DNA from: CALROG01 sp943369755
GTDB taxonomy: Bacteria; Pseudomonadota; Gammaproteobacteria; Burkholderiales; Burkholderiaceae_C
Direction: 5' to 3'
Length of the DNA: 64,000 bases
NCBI GenBank assembly: GCA_943369755.1
Contig: CALROG020000005.1
Location: forward strand, 1 to 64,000
Shown here piece after piece: positions 25,086-34,593 of this stretch. A program made the position numbers and the translations under genes. Below the pieces are notes generated by a model. That model did no database searches and had not been told where the DNA came from. It saw only the letters and a list, made by a program, of their open reading frames with translations. The first letter of the stretch is position 1. Each line of letters begins with the position of its first letter.

Positions 25086-25429
25086 CCCGCTTTGGCACCG
25101 GTACGGCGCGTGGCAAACAAGCCGGTGCCACGGGCCCCTTGCTGATTGAAGCGCTCGCGCCGGGCGACCTTGGGGTCCACCCGAAGATCACGGTAAATTT
25201 CCACCCGGTCCAGGTCGCGCAGCGCCTGGCCAGAATGACTCTTGCGCCCCCAAATGCCCAGCCCGGCAGTTGCTGGGTCGATGCCGGGGAAGGCGGCCAG
25301 CACACCGCTGGCGTTCATGGCGTCCAGCACAGTGGCCCCAGCGGGCAGTTGCAGCGCCTTCTCCCAGACTTGTCGCGGGCCGGGCGACCAGACCACAACC
25401 ACCCGAAGAACGCTGGCGCTATCAGCCAT
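25079..25429 (-). CDS. rnfH: RnfH-family protein
   Basis: The 116-residue protein has the ubiquitin-like beta-grasp fold expected for RnfH (VVVVWSPGPRQVWEKALQLPAGATVLDAM, LGIWGRKSHSGQALRDLDRVEIYRDLRVDPK). The neighbouring ratA in overlapping order (rnfH start overlaps ratA stop by eight bases) is the conserved arrangement in proteobacteria. The function of RnfH is not established. It is unrelated to the multiubiquitin protein of the cargo. Confidence 0.92.
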   Translation of the reverse strand: MADSASVLRVVVVWSPGPRQVWEKALQLPAGATVLDAMNASGVLAAFPGIDPATAGLGIWGRKSHSGQALRDLDRVEIYRDLRVDPKVARRERFNQQGARGTGLFATRRTGAKAGY

Positions 25430-25862
25430 ACGCTTGCTCGGCCCGCTTCACAAAGGCGTCCACCAGGCTCCCGGCGATGCGGTCAAACACCGGGCCCACC
25501 AAAGCCCCCAACGCGGCGTTGTCAAAACCGTAGTGCAGGTTCAGCTCGACCCGGCAAGCGCGCTGGCTGCCATCCCCCAGGGGCACGAAGTTCCAGGCAC
25601 CATCCAGCCGCGAAAACGGGCCATTGAGCAGCTTCACTGCCACCTGGCGGCCGTCGACATGCCGGTTCTGCGTGGTGAATGTCTGGCGAATGCCGCTGAA
25701 GGCAATGCCCACCTCGGCCTTCATGCCCGAGGCCTCGGCTTCCAGAACGCAGGCGTGGTCACACCAGGGCAAAAACTCGGGGTAACGGGCCACGTCAGTG
25801 ACCAGGGCGTACATTTCTGCGGCGCTGTACCAGATCAGGACGGACTTGTGGACATGTTTCAT
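25422..25862 (-). CDS. ratA: RatA-family START-domain protein (coenzyme Q-binding/Coq10-like)
   Basis: The 146-residue protein starts MKHVHKSVLIWYSAAEMY and has the YPEFLPWC and LNGPFSRLDGAWNF segments of the RatA/Coq10 family. In E. coli RatA was described as blocking 70S assembly, while the fold suggests binding of ubiquinone or another lipid. The ATG at 25862 is chosen over a 24-codon upstream extension that overlaps the promoter area shared with the divergent smpB gene. Confidence 0.9.
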   Translation of the reverse strand: MKHVHKSVLIWYSAAEMYALVTDVARYPEFLPWCDHACVLEAEASGMKAEVGIAFSGIRQTFTTQNRHVDGRQVAVKLLNGPFSRLDGAWNFVPLGDGSQRACRVELNLHYGFDNAALGALVGPVFDRIAGSLVDAFVKRAEQAYG

Positions 25863-25942
25863 TCGGGGCATGGCGGGCCATGAACGTAGAATCGCGGCCC
25901 ACGGCGCAATTGTATTGAGGCCCTGGATCCCCAACTGAGCAC

Positions 25943-26416
25943 ATGGCCAAGAAACCCGACACCAACACGCGCATTGCCGACAACAAGAAGGCCGCTTACA
26001 ACTACTTCTTTGAAGAGCGCTTCGAGGCCGGCCTGGTGCTGCAAGGCTGGGAGGTGAAGGCGCTGCGCGAAGGCAAGGTCCAGCTGACCGACGGCTATGT
26101 GGTGGTGCGCGAGGGCGAGCTGTACATCATTGGCTGCCAGATCAACCCGCTCAAGACGGCCTCCACCCATGTCAACCCCGACGCGGTGCGCACCAAGAAG
26201 CTGCTGCTGCACAAGGAACAGATCAAGCGCCTGACCGGCAAGATCGAGCAGAAAGGCTACACCCTGGTGCCGCTAAACCTGCACTGGAAAGGCGGCAAGG
26301 TGAAGTGCGAAATTGCGCTTGCCAAAGGCAAGGCCGAGCACGACAAGCGCGACACCATCAAGGACCGCGAAGGCAAGCGTGAGGTCGAGCGCGCGATGAA
26401 GAGCAGGCACAGATAA
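25943..26416 (+). CDS. smpB: SsrA-binding protein
   Basis: The 157-residue protein binds tmRNA and brings it to stalled ribosomes. Family marks are the start KKPDTNTRIADNKKAAYNYF, EERFEAGLVLQGWEVKALREGK and the basic C-terminal tail ending KSRHR, which reads the empty mRNA channel. It diverges from ratA, an arrangement common in Burkholderiales. No tmRNA gene is in the window. Confidence 0.97.
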   Translation: MAKKPDTNTRIADNKKAAYNYFFEERFEAGLVLQGWEVKALREGKVQLTDGYVVVREGELYIIGCQINPLKTASTHVNPDAVRTKKLLLHKEQIKRLTGKIEQKGYTLVPLNLHWKGGKVKCEIALAKGKAEHDKRDTIKDREGKREVERAMKSRHR

Positions 26417-26452
26417 CCCCCTGAGCAGGTTCCACGGTGGCCGCTGGATGGG

Positions 26453-27550
26453 TCAGCGCAGTTGGGCGAGCGGATGGGCGTGGGGCGGCCAGGGGCTGAC
26501 GAAAAACGGCTCCACCATGTCGGGGGTGACGTCTTCCACGCGGGCCGGATTCCACTGCGGCGCATGGTCTTTGTCAATTGCCAGCGCGCGGATGCCCTCC
26601 ACGGTCTCGCTGGTCGCGCCCGCGCGGTGCAGATGCCGGGTTTGAAAGCAGTGGCGCACCAGGTCGCGCTCCATTCGCAAGTCTTCGGCCAGGCTCATGC
26701 TGCGCGCGCGGCGCACCTGCTCCAGCACCACATGCAGCATCAGCGGTGAGCGCTGGCGCAACGTGGCCGCAGTCGTGCGGGCCCAGTCGCTGCTGTCGGC
26801 CTCCAGCGCGTGCACGATGGCCAACACGGTCTTGAGCGAGAAATACTGATCAATTTTGGCTCTAGCTCGCGCCAAATCTGCGGGAGCCACTATGAAATTT
26901 GTAGCAAACAGGGAATTGATTGCGTCGGCATCCAGGCCGGCGAGCTGATCCCACAGGGCCGGCAACTGCGCTGCATCGAGCAAACCGTCGGCCAGCCCAG
27001 CGGCTACCGCATCGGCGCCGTCCATCAAGTGACCGGTCAGCGCCAGGTACTCCCCGAGGTGGCCCGGGCAACGGCTCAGAAAGTATCCGCCCCCAACGTC
27101 GGGGAACAGCCCGATATGGGTCTCGGGCATGGCCATCTTGGTACGCGCGGTCACAACCCGCAGGCTGTTGCTGGCACCGTGCCCGGAAATTCCCATGCCG
27201 CCGCCCATGACGATGCCGTCCATGAAGGCGATGTAGCGCTTGGGGTAGTGGTGAATCAGGTGGTTGAGGTGGTACTCCTCGGTGAAGAAGTCCTCCAGCT
27301 CGGGGTTGCCCGCCAGCGCCGCCTGGTGAAAGAATCGGATGTCGCCTCCGGCGCTGAAGGCCCCAAACGGGCCGTCCTTGTTGACGCCGCGGATCGCCAC
27401 CGCCCGAATGTGCGCGTCGTCGCGCCAGCCCAGCAGCGCAGTCATCAGCGCCCGCACCATCGAGAGCGACAGCGCATTGAGCGCCTTGGGTCGGTTCAAG
27501 GTAATGAAGCCAACACCGCCCTTTTCCTCAATCAGCACCTCGGCCATCAT
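26453..27550 (-). CDS. Enoyl-CoA hydratase/isomerase family, 3-hydroxyisobutyryl-CoA hydrolase-like
   Basis: The 365-residue protein is crotonase-fold. It has FSAGGDIRFF and MGGGMGISGHG (oxyanion hole glycines), then PETHIGLFPDVGGGYFLSR with the acidic catalytic pair of the hydrolase subfamily, and is longer than plain hydratases. The likely reaction is thioester hydrolysis in valine breakdown, though substrate is uncertain. About 18 residues near 215-233 (NFIVAPADLARARAKIDQYF) come from a dispersed repeat inserted in frame. It ends the rimP operon, with a four-base overlap to the transporter gene. Confidence 0.88.
   Translation of the reverse strand: MMAEVLIEEKGGVGFITLNRPKALNALSLSMVRALMTALLGWRDDAHIRAVAIRGVNKDGPFGAFSAGGDIRFFHQAALAGNPELEDFFTEEYHLNHLIHHYPKRYIAFMDGIVMGGGMGISGHGASNSLRVVTARTKMAMPETHIGLFPDVGGGYFLSRCPGHLGEYLALTGHLMDGADAVAAGLADGLLDAAQLPALWDQLAGLDADAINSLFATNFIVAPADLARARAKIDQYFSLKTVLAIVHALEADSSDWARTTAATLRQRSPLMLHVVLEQVRRARSMSLAEDLRMERDLVRHCFQTRHLHRAGATSETVEGIRALAIDKDHAPQWNPARVEDVTPDMVEPFFVSPWPPHAHPLAQLR
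26851..26906 (-). repeat. Dispersed palindromic repeat, family A, copy 2 (inside the crotonase-fold gene)
   Basis: On the minus strand it reads TGCTACAAATTTCATAGTGG then CTCCCGCAG and GCGCGAGCTAGAGCC. It keeps the reading frame of the host gene open. Here the repeat has the same orientation as the gene, unlike copies 3, 4 and 6. Confidence 0.7.
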
Positions 27551-28428
27551 GTGCGCTGCCTCCAGCCAATCAGTTCATTCACCAGCAACGCGCCGACCAC
27601 CAGCCCGCCGCCTGCCAGCACATTTGCGCCGGGTTGTTCATTGGCACCAAACCAGGCCAGCGCAATGCCGAAGATGATTTCAAGCAGGGCCAGCAGCGAA
27701 AGCTCAGGGGCCTTGAGAACACGGGCGCAGATCACCGACAGGGTGCACGGGATGGCCAGTTGCACCAGGCCCAGCAGGCCCAGCCAGGCAACATCGGTGC
27801 CGCTGGCCGTGAACGGGAACGACAGCGGCAACGCGACGGCGCTTGAAATCACCGCGCCGACCAGTACGCAGGGCACCAGATCGAGCTTTTCGCCATGGGC
27901 CTGGCTGCGCTGGGTCACGGTCCATTGAACCGCCCCCGCGATAGGCACACACAGTGCCACCAACGAACCCACCAGCACACCGGGCGCGCCCAGGCTGAGC
28001 TGGGACCCGTACATCCAGACAATGCCCACACCGGCCACCACAATCGCAACCCAGGTTCGCGCTTGCAGTTTGTGGCCGATGAAAATGCGTGAAACCAGCG
28101 CGGTGAACAGCGGGCCGAGCGCCATCGTTACCAGCACATTGGCCACGGTGGTGAGCGTGAGCGCCACCATGAAGGCGGTGAACATCACGCTCCAGCATAC
28201 GCCCGAGAGCCAGAAGTACGGGCTCTTCCAATGCATGTTGCGAAACACATTGCGGCCTTGCCACAGCGGCAAAATCACCAGCAGCGACACCATGGTGAAG
28301 AAGCTGCGCCAAAACGTCACTTCAAAGCTCTTGGCGTGCTCCAGCTGACGAGTCACCACCCCGGCGATAGACCACATCAGCGTCACCGCCACCATCAGCC
28401 AGATGGCCTGTCCGTGCCTGAGCTTCAT
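27547..28428 (-). CDS. EamA-family (DMT superfamily) inner-membrane transporter
   Basis: The 293-residue protein has about ten hydrophobic segments in two five-helix EamA repeats (from IWLMVAVTLMWSIAGVVTR to LAGGGLVVGALLVNELIGW). Such carriers export amino acids, nucleosides or other metabolites; the substrate is not readable. It overlaps typA and the crotonase-fold gene by four bases each, so it is inside the long operon starting at rimP. Confidence 0.9.
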   Translation of the reverse strand: MKLRHGQAIWLMVAVTLMWSIAGVVTRQLEHAKSFEVTFWRSFFTMVSLLVILPLWQGRNVFRNMHWKSPYFWLSGVCWSVMFTAFMVALTLTTVANVLVTMALGPLFTALVSRIFIGHKLQARTWVAIVVAGVGIVWMYGSQLSLGAPGVLVGSLVALCVPIAGAVQWTVTQRSQAHGEKLDLVPCVLVGAVISSAVALPLSFPFTASGTDVAWLGLLGLVQLAIPCTLSVICARVLKAPELSLLALLEIIFGIALAWFGANEQPGANVLAGGGLVVGALLVNELIGWRQRT

Positions 28429-30254
28429 GCGTCGCGGCTGGCTCGCTTGCGCTCATGCTCCTTCAGGAAGCGCTTGCGCAGGCGAATGCTCTTGGGCGTG
28501 ATTTCCACCAGCTCGTCGTCTTCGACAAACTCCACCCCGTACTCCAGCGTGAGCTGGATCGGCGGGGTGATCTTGATCGCGTCTTCCTTGCCGCTGACGC
28601 GGAAGTTGGTGAGCTGCTTGGTGCGCGTGGCATTGACCACCAGGTCGTTGTCGCGGTTGTGGATGCCCACAATCATGCCTTCGTACACCGGGTCATTGGC
28701 GCGCACAAACATGCGGCCGCGGTCGTCCAGCTTGCCCAGCGCGTAGTTGAAAATCTCGCCGTCGTCCATGGAGATCAGCACGCCATTTTTGCGCCCGCCA
28801 ATCTCGCCCCGGTGGGCCTCGTAGCCGTCAAAGATGTTGCTGATCAGCCCCGAGCCGCGCGTCAGGTTCAGGAACTCATTGGTAAAGCCAATCAGGCCGC
28901 GCGCCGGAATGCGGTATTCCAGCCGAACCCGGCCACGGCCGTCGGGCTCCATGTTCAACAAGTCGCCCTTGCGCTCGCCCAGCGCCTGCATCACGCCGCC
29001 CTGGTGCTGCTCTTCGATATCGGCCGTGACCATTTCAATCGGCTCGTGACGTTCGCCATCCACCGTGCGAAATACCACACGCGGCTTGGACACCGCCAGT
29101 TCGTAGCCTTCACGGCGCATGTTTTCCAGCAGGATGGTCAGGTGCAATTCGCCCCGGCCCATCACTTCAAAAATGCCTTCCTCGTCGGTTTCTGCCACCC
29201 GCAACGCCACGTTGTGTTGCAATTCCTTTTGCAGGCGGTCCCAGATCTGGCGGCTGGTCACGTACTTGCCCTCACGGCCCGCCAGCGGGCTGGTGTTGAC
29301 GCAAAAGTTCATGGTCAGCGTCGGCTCGTCTACCTTCAGCATGGGCAGTGGTGCGGGGTTGACCGGGTCAGTCACCGTCACGCCAATGCCAATGTCGGCA
29401 ATACCGTTGATCAGCACAATGTCACCCGGCCCGGCCTCGGTGACCTGCACCCGCTGAAGGCCCTGGAACGTCAGTACCTGGTTGACACGGCCCTTGACGG
29501 ACTTGCCATCCGGCCCCTCCATCACCAGCACATCCATCATCGGCCTGACGGTGCCCGCGCTGATGCGCCCGACACCGATGCGGCCCACAAAGCTGGAGAA
29601 GTCCAGCGCCGAAATCTGTAACTGCAACGGCGCGGCCGGGTCGCCAGCGTGGGCCGGCACATGGGCCAGAATCGTGTCGAACAGCGCCGACATGTCCGGG
29701 CCCCACTGCTCGCCCTGACCGCCCTGGACCAGCGACGACCAGCCGTTGATGCCGGAAGCAAACACCACCGGGAAGTCCAGTTGCTCGTCGGTGGCACCCA
29801 GCTTGTCAAACAGGTCAAACGCGGCGTTCACCACGTAGTCCGGGCGCGAGCCGGGCTTGTCCACCTTGTTCACCACCAGAATCGGGCGCAGGCCCAGGGC
29901 CAGCGCCTTCTTGGTGACAAATCGGGTCTGCGGCATCGGGCCTTCCTGGGCGTCGATCAGCAGCACCACGCCGTCGACCATCGACAACGCCCGCTCCACC
30001 TCGCCACCGAAGTCAGCGTGGCCGGGGGTGTCCACAATATTGATGTGCATGCCCTTCCAGCTCACGGCGCAGTTCTTGGCCAGAATGGTGATGCCGCGCT
30101 CACGCTCAATGGCGTTGTTGTCCATCACGGTGTCAACCACTTTTTCATGGTCGGCAAAGGTGCCAGACTGGCGCAGCAGCTGGTCCACCATGGTGGTTTT
30201 GCCGTGGTCAACGTGGGCAATGATGGCGATGTTGCGGATTTGCTTGGTACTCAT
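28425..30254 (-). CDS. typA: Ribosome-associated GTPase TypA/BipA
   Basis: The 609-residue translation-factor GTPase has G1 AHVDHGKT (13-20), DTPGHADFGGEVERAL with G3, NKVDKPGSRPD with G4, EF-G-like domains II, III and V and the BipA-specific C-terminal domain. It acts in 50S assembly and stress adaptation at low temperature. The start overlaps the truB stop by four bases. Confidence 0.97.
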   Translation of the reverse strand: MSTKQIRNIAIIAHVDHGKTTMVDQLLRQSGTFADHEKVVDTVMDNNAIERERGITILAKNCAVSWKGMHINIVDTPGHADFGGEVERALSMVDGVVLLIDAQEGPMPQTRFVTKKALALGLRPILVVNKVDKPGSRPDYVVNAAFDLFDKLGATDEQLDFPVVFASGINGWSSLVQGGQGEQWGPDMSALFDTILAHVPAHAGDPAAPLQLQISALDFSSFVGRIGVGRISAGTVRPMMDVLVMEGPDGKSVKGRVNQVLTFQGLQRVQVTEAGPGDIVLINGIADIGIGVTVTDPVNPAPLPMLKVDEPTLTMNFCVNTSPLAGREGKYVTSRQIWDRLQKELQHNVALRVAETDEEGIFEVMGRGELHLTILLENMRREGYELAVSKPRVVFRTVDGERHEPIEMVTADIEEQHQGGVMQALGERKGDLLNMEPDGRGRVRLEYRIPARGLIGFTNEFLNLTRGSGLISNIFDGYEAHRGEIGGRKNGVLISMDDGEIFNYALGKLDDRGRMFVRANDPVYEGMIVGIHNRDNDLVVNATRTKQLTNFRVSGKEDAIKITPPIQLTLEYGVEFVEDDELVEITPKSIRLRKRFLKEHERKRASRDA

Positions 30255-31201
30255 TTTTTGGCTTCCAGGATTTGCTGTATTTCAGGGGGGCTCAGCAGTC
30301 GCCCCGGGATCAATTCGCCGGCCTTGATGTGGGCCGTGCCCAGCAGCGAGCCCGACGGGCCGTAGACGGCGATGTGTTCATGGTCGGCCCAGTGGCCCCG
30401 GCGGCGCAGCCCGCTGAGGAACCGCCCCGCATTGTCGGCGTCCAGCATGACGCTGGCGTGATCGTGCAACAGCGCCTCCACCGGCTGCAGGCAGTCAAGG
30501 CGCTCGGCCTCGCTCATGGCCTCAAAGGCTTGCAGCGTCACACATTGCGACGCCGCAAACTGCCCGGTGGCAGTGCGGCGCAGCGCCGACAGGTGCGCAC
30601 CGCAGCCCAACGCCTCGCCAATGTCTTCGCCGAGTGTTCGGATGTACGTGCCTTTGCTCACTTTTGCTACCATTTTGATAGTGGGTGACGCATTATCGGT
30701 GCGCTCTAGAGCCAGATTTAATGAGTAAACAGTGACGCTGCGAGCGTCCCGCTCCAGCTCAATGCCTTCCCGCGCATATTCGTACAGCGCCTTGCCATCA
30801 CGCTTGAGTGCGCTGTGCATCGGCGGGACCTGACGAATCGGGCCGCTGAACTGCTGCGCCACTTCGGCCAGGCGCTCGGGCGTGACCTCAGGCACTGGCC
30901 GTGTTGAGGTTACTTCGCCTTCGGCGTCACCGGTTGAGGTCTTGACGCCCAGCAGCGCAGTGGCTTCATAGGTTTTGTCGGCGTCCAGCTGGAGCTGGCT
31001 GAATTTGGTGGCGGCACCGAAGCACAACGGAAGCACCCCGCTGGCCAGTGGATCCAGCGTGCCGGTGTGGCCGGCCTTGTCCGCGCGCAGCAGCCATTTG
31101 CACTTCTGCAAGGCATTGTTGCTGGAGAGTCCCAGCGGTTTGTCCAGCAGCAGCACCCCATGCACAGGGCGCCGCTGCACCCTGGTGCGTGGCGCGTTCA
31201 T
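30251..31201 (-). CDS. truB: tRNA pseudouridine(55) synthase
   Basis: The 316-residue enzyme makes pseudouridine 55 in the T loop of tRNAs. The catalytic Asp is in HTGTLDPLASGVLP; GVLLLDKPLGLSSN and SKGTYIRTLGEDIG are family segments. A stretch of about 20 residues (near 159-179, LNLALERTDNASPTIKMVAK) is encoded by a family-A dispersed repeat, and lies just before the YIRTLGED motif. ATG at 31201 is preferred to a start 39 bases upstream because it follows the rbfA stop directly. Confidence 0.95.
   Translation of the reverse strand: MNAPRTRVQRRPVHGVLLLDKPLGLSSNNALQKCKWLLRADKAGHTGTLDPLASGVLPLCFGAATKFSQLQLDADKTYEATALLGVKTSTGDAEGEVTSTRPVPEVTPERLAEVAQQFSGPIRQVPPMHSALKRDGKALYEYAREGIELERDARSVTVYSLNLALERTDNASPTIKMVAKVSKGTYIRTLGEDIGEALGCGAHLSALRRTATGQFAASQCVTLQAFEAMSEAERLDCLQPVEALLHDHASVMLDADNAGRFLSGLRRRGHWADHEHIAVYGPSGSLLGTAHIKAGELIPGRLLSPPEIQQILEAKK
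30664..30719 (+). repeat. Dispersed palindromic repeat, family A, copy 3 (inside truB)
   Basis: Plus strand TGCTACCATTTTGATAGTGG then TGACGCA, a variable loop and GTGCGCTCTAGAGCC. Read by truB on the opposite strand it gives LERTDNASPTIKMVAK, the same frame as in copies 4 and 6. Confidence 0.7.
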
Positions 31202-31202
31202 G

Positions 31203-31571
31203 TCAGTCTTCTTTTGCGCGAGAAGAAACCGCCTTGGCAATCAAGGCGTTCATGTCGGCAGCCCGCTCGGTGGTGCGGTCAAAGTGAAAGTGCAGCGTAG
31301 GCACCGTATGGATGTGCAGCCGCTTGAACAGGCCCGCACGCAGGAAGCCCGCCGCCTGGTTGAGGCCTTCAGCGGCTTGCTCCGGGTCGCCCACCAGCAG
31401 GCTGAAGAACACCTTGGCATGGGCGTAGTCTGGCGTGACTTCCACCGCCTGGATCGTCACCATGCCGACCCGCGGGTCTTTCAGCTCGCGCGCGATCAGC
31501 TCCGTCAGATCGCGCTGGATCTGGTCGGCAACCTTGAAGGCGCGATTGGGCGTGGCGGATTTCTTTTTCAT
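31203..31571 (-). CDS. rbfA: 30S ribosome-binding factor RbfA
   Basis: The 122-residue KH-like protein helps mature the 16S rRNA 5' end. Family segments are RAFKVADQIQRDLTELIARELKDPRVGMVTI and VFFSLLVGDPEQA. It lies between infB and truB as in most proteobacteria. The 109-base gap to infB contains a GC-rich dispersed repeat. Confidence 0.96.
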   Translation of the reverse strand: MKKKSATPNRAFKVADQIQRDLTELIARELKDPRVGMVTIQAVEVTPDYAHAKVFFSLLVGDPEQAAEGLNQAAGFLRAGLFKRLHIHTVPTLHFHFDRTTERAADMNALIAKAVSSRAKED

Positions 31572-31604
31572 TGCTCAATGAGTCCGGGCTCCTTCATGGG
31601 CCAC

Positions 31605-31680
31605 CGCGGAACCGGCTTTGCCGGGCCGCTGGTGGATCCCCCCCCACGGGGGGACACGCCGAAGGCGCTTCGGGGAGGGG
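31605..31680. repeat. GC-rich dispersed repeat, family B, copy 1 (infB-rbfA spacer)
   Basis: Contains GGAACCGGCTTTGCCGGGCC and a run CCCCCCACGGGGGG that can form a hairpin, then GAAGGCGCTTCGGGG. The first block matches the repeat at 47503-47577. It fills the only sizeable gap in the rimP operon. Confidence 0.6.
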
Positions 31681-34569
31681 TTACAAGGTTCTTGCGATTT
31701 CCTTGACCTCGAAGAACTCCAGCTGATCACCTTCCTTGATGTCGTTGTAGTTCTTGAGCTTGATACCGCACTCAAAGCCTTCCTTGACTTCGCGCACGTC
31801 GTCCTTGAGGCGCTTGAGCGAGTCGAGCTCGCCGGTGTACACCACCACGTTGTCGCGCAGCAAGCGGAACTTGGCAGAGCGCGTAACCTGGCCCGAGGTG
31901 ACCAGACAGCCCGCCACAGTACCGATCTTGGAGGCCACGAACACCGTGCGGATTTCCGCCGTGCCGATGACTTCCTCGCGTTTTTCTGGTGCCAGCATGC
32001 CCGACATGGCAGCCTTGAGCTCGTCCACCGCGTCGTAAATGATGTTGTAGTAACGAATATCAACGCCGTTGTTTTCGGCCAGCTTGCGCGCGCCGGCATC
32101 GGCCCGGGTGTTGAAGCCGATGATGATGGCCTTGGAAGCAATCGCCAGGTTGACGTCCGACTCGCTGATGCCACCCACTGCGGCGTACACCAGTTGCACC
32201 TTGACCTCTTCGTTGGAGAGTTTGAGCAACGATGCGGCCAGCGCTTCCTGCGAACCCTGCACGTCGGCCTTGACGATGATCGGAACCGACTTGACCTCGC
32301 CCGCTGTCATGTCGGTGAACATGTTCTCCAGCTTGGCGGCCTGCTGCTTGGCCAGCTTGGTGTTGCGGAACTTGCCGGCGCGGTAAGTGGCGATTTCGCG
32401 CGCACGGCGCTCGTCGGCCAACACCATGAACTCGTCACCGGCTTGCGGTACTTCGGTCAGGCCCTGGATTTCCACCGGGATCGACGGTCCGGCGGACTTG
32501 ATCGACTTGCCGTTTTCGTCGAGCATGGCGCGCACCCGGCCATAGGTCTGGCCAGCCAGCACCACGTCGCCCGCCTTCAGCGTGCCGGACTGAACCAGCA
32601 CCGTGGCAACAGGGCCGCGGCCTTTGTCCAGTTGGGCCTCGATCACCAGGCCCTTGGCCATGGCTTGCACCGGGGCCTTGAGTTCCAGCACTTCGGCTTG
32701 CAGCAACACCTGCTCGAGCAAGGCGTCAATACCCTCGCCGGTTTTGGCCGACACCGGCACAAACGGGGATTCGCCGCCGTACTCTTCGGGCACCACCTCC
32801 TCGGCCACCAGCTCCTGCTTGACGCGGTCGGGGTTGGAATCAGGCTTGTCGATCTTGTTGATGGCCACCACGATCGGCACACCGGCTGCCTTGGCGTGCT
32901 TGATGGCTTCCTTGGTCTGTGGCATCACACCGTCGTCGGCCGCCACCACAAGGATGACGATGTCGGTCGCCTTGGCACCGCGGGCCCGCATGGCGGTAAA
33001 CGCCTCGTGGCCAGGGGTATCAAGGAACGAGATCATGCCGCGCGCTGTTTGCACGTGGTAGGCCCCAATGTGCTGGGTAATGCCACCCGCCTCGCCCGAG
33101 GCAACCTTGGCGCGGCGAATGTAGTCCAGCAACGAGGTCTTGCCGTGGTCCACGTGGCCCATCACGGTGACAACTGGCGCACGCGGCAGCGACTCGCCCT
33201 CGGCGGCGGCCACGTCCTGGTCGGTAAAGGCTTCCGGGTCGTCCAACGCGGCCACGATGGCTTTGTGGCCCATTTCTTCGACCACGATCATGGCAGTGTC
33301 CTGGTCCAGCGGCTGGTTGATGGTGACCATCTGGCCCAGCTTCATCAGGTGCTTGATCACCTCGGACGACTTCACAGCCATCTTGTGGGCCAGCTCGCCC
33401 ACGGTAATGGTTTCCGGCACGTGCACCTCGATCACGCGCACTTCAACCGGTGCAGCGGGTGCCTGGTCGTCGCGGTCGCGGTCGTTGCCGCGCCGGCCAC
33501 GCGGGCCGCCACGCCAGCTATTGCGGCCAACCCCACCCGAGGCGTCGCCCCGGGTCTTGATCTCTTTCTTCTTGGCCGGGTCGCCTGCCCAGCTGGACGA
33601 CAGCTTGGCGGACTTGACTTCCTTGCCGGCGCCGGGTGCACCGGCAGGCGCCGCTGCGGGCGCGGCCGGGCGGCCGGTTCCGGTGCCCACCGCGGGCTTG
33701 TGCAGCGTGCCCTTGGCAGCTGGCTTGGCAGCTTCGCCGACCTTGACCGCCGGCTTGGGCTCTTCCGGCTTCTTGGCGACCAACACCTTCTTGGGCGTGG
33801 ACATCATGGAGCGGATCGCAGCGGCCTCGGCCTCGGCCTTGCGGCGGCGCTCGCCGAGGTCAGTGGCGCGGGCGGTTTCTTCATCGGCCCGGGCACGGGA
33901 TTGCGCGGCAGCCGCTTCGCGGGCCTGGGCAGCGGCGGCAGCACGTGCGGCAGCAGCGGCGGCGGCCTCCTGAGAAGCTTCAGCCTTGTTGGTCGAGTCC
34001 TCGGCTTTCTTCTGTTCTTCAGTGGCGGCGTAATTGGCAGCGCGTTCGGCGGCCTCACGCTCGCGCTTCTCGGCGGCTTCGCGCAGGCGGCGCTTCTCGG
34101 TCAGGTCTTCCTCCTGGCGGCGGATCAGCTCGGCCTGGCGGCGGGCCTCTTCCTCTCTGCGCAACAGTTCAGCCTGATCGATCGCAGGTGCGCCTTCTGG
34201 CTCCAGATGTTCCGGCTCGTGCTCTGGCTCGTGCTCGGGCGTATCAACTGTGGCCGCGTCAGCACTTTCGTCGCGCTTGACGAAGGTGCGCTTCTTGCGC
34301 ACCTCGACCTGGATCGTGCGGGCCTTGCCGCTGGAGTCCGCCTGCTTGATCTCGCTGGTGGACTTTTTCACCAGCGTGATCTTCTTGCGCTCGGGCGAAG
34401 AAGTGCCATGGCTGGCCTGCAGGTAGCTCAAGAGCTTTTGCTTGTCGGAGTCACTCAGGGCATCGGCGGACGACGCCTTGGGCACGCCCGCGCTCTTGAG
34501 CTGCTCAAGCAGGGTGTCAGTTGATTTCTTGAGTTCGTTTGCAAACTCGGCGACGGTCGTGCTGGACAT
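31681..34569 (-). CDS. infB: Translation initiation factor IF-2
   Basis: The 962-residue protein has the IF2 N-terminal domain (VAEFANELKKSTDTLLEQLK), a long Ala/Glu/Arg helical linker (about 150-330), a basic Gly/Arg patch, and the G domain with GHVDHGKT near 470, DTPGHEAF and NKIDKPDSNPDR. The C2 domain that binds fMet-tRNA ends EFFEVKEIARTL. The high GC content also leaves a long meaningless open frame on the other strand. It starts 24 bases after nusA. Confidence 0.97.
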   Translation of the reverse strand: MSSTTVAEFANELKKSTDTLLEQLKSAGVPKASSADALSDSDKQKLLSYLQASHGTSSPERKKITLVKKSTSEIKQADSSGKARTIQVEVRKKRTFVKRDESADAATVDTPEHEPEHEPEHLEPEGAPAIDQAELLRREEEARRQAELIRRQEEDLTEKRRLREAAEKREREAAERAANYAATEEQKKAEDSTNKAEASQEAAAAAAARAAAAAQAREAAAAQSRARADEETARATDLGERRRKAEAEAAAIRSMMSTPKKVLVAKKPEEPKPAVKVGEAAKPAAKGTLHKPAVGTGTGRPAAPAAAPAGAPGAGKEVKSAKLSSSWAGDPAKKKEIKTRGDASGGVGRNSWRGGPRGRRGNDRDRDDQAPAAPVEVRVIEVHVPETITVGELAHKMAVKSSEVIKHLMKLGQMVTINQPLDQDTAMIVVEEMGHKAIVAALDDPEAFTDQDVAAAEGESLPRAPVVTVMGHVDHGKTSLLDYIRRAKVASGEAGGITQHIGAYHVQTARGMISFLDTPGHEAFTAMRARGAKATDIVILVVAADDGVMPQTKEAIKHAKAAGVPIVVAINKIDKPDSNPDRVKQELVAEEVVPEEYGGESPFVPVSAKTGEGIDALLEQVLLQAEVLELKAPVQAMAKGLVIEAQLDKGRGPVATVLVQSGTLKAGDVVLAGQTYGRVRAMLDENGKSIKSAGPSIPVEIQGLTEVPQAGDEFMVLADERRAREIATYRAGKFRNTKLAKQQAAKLENMFTDMTAGEVKSVPIIVKADVQGSQEALAASLLKLSNEEVKVQLVYAAVGGISESDVNLAIASKAIIIGFNTRADAGARKLAENNGVDIRYYNIIYDAVDELKAAMSGMLAPEKREEVIGTAEIRTVFVASKIGTVAGCLVTSGQVTRSAKFRLLRDNVVVYTGELDSLKRLKDDVREVKEGFECGIKLKNYNDIKEGDQLEFFEVKEIARTL

Positions 34570-34593
34570 CTGTCGTGTTACCTTTCATGACCA

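Noticed and set aside
25079..25429. RnfH as part of the ubiquitin-like defence system because of its beta-grasp fold
   Set aside because: It is in its conserved housekeeping place next to ratA and smpB, far from the cargo.
31618..34524. A 968-codon open frame opposite infB
   Set aside because: It is the GC-rich antisense shadow of infB; its low-complexity His/Gly/Leu sequence matches no family and infB is certain.
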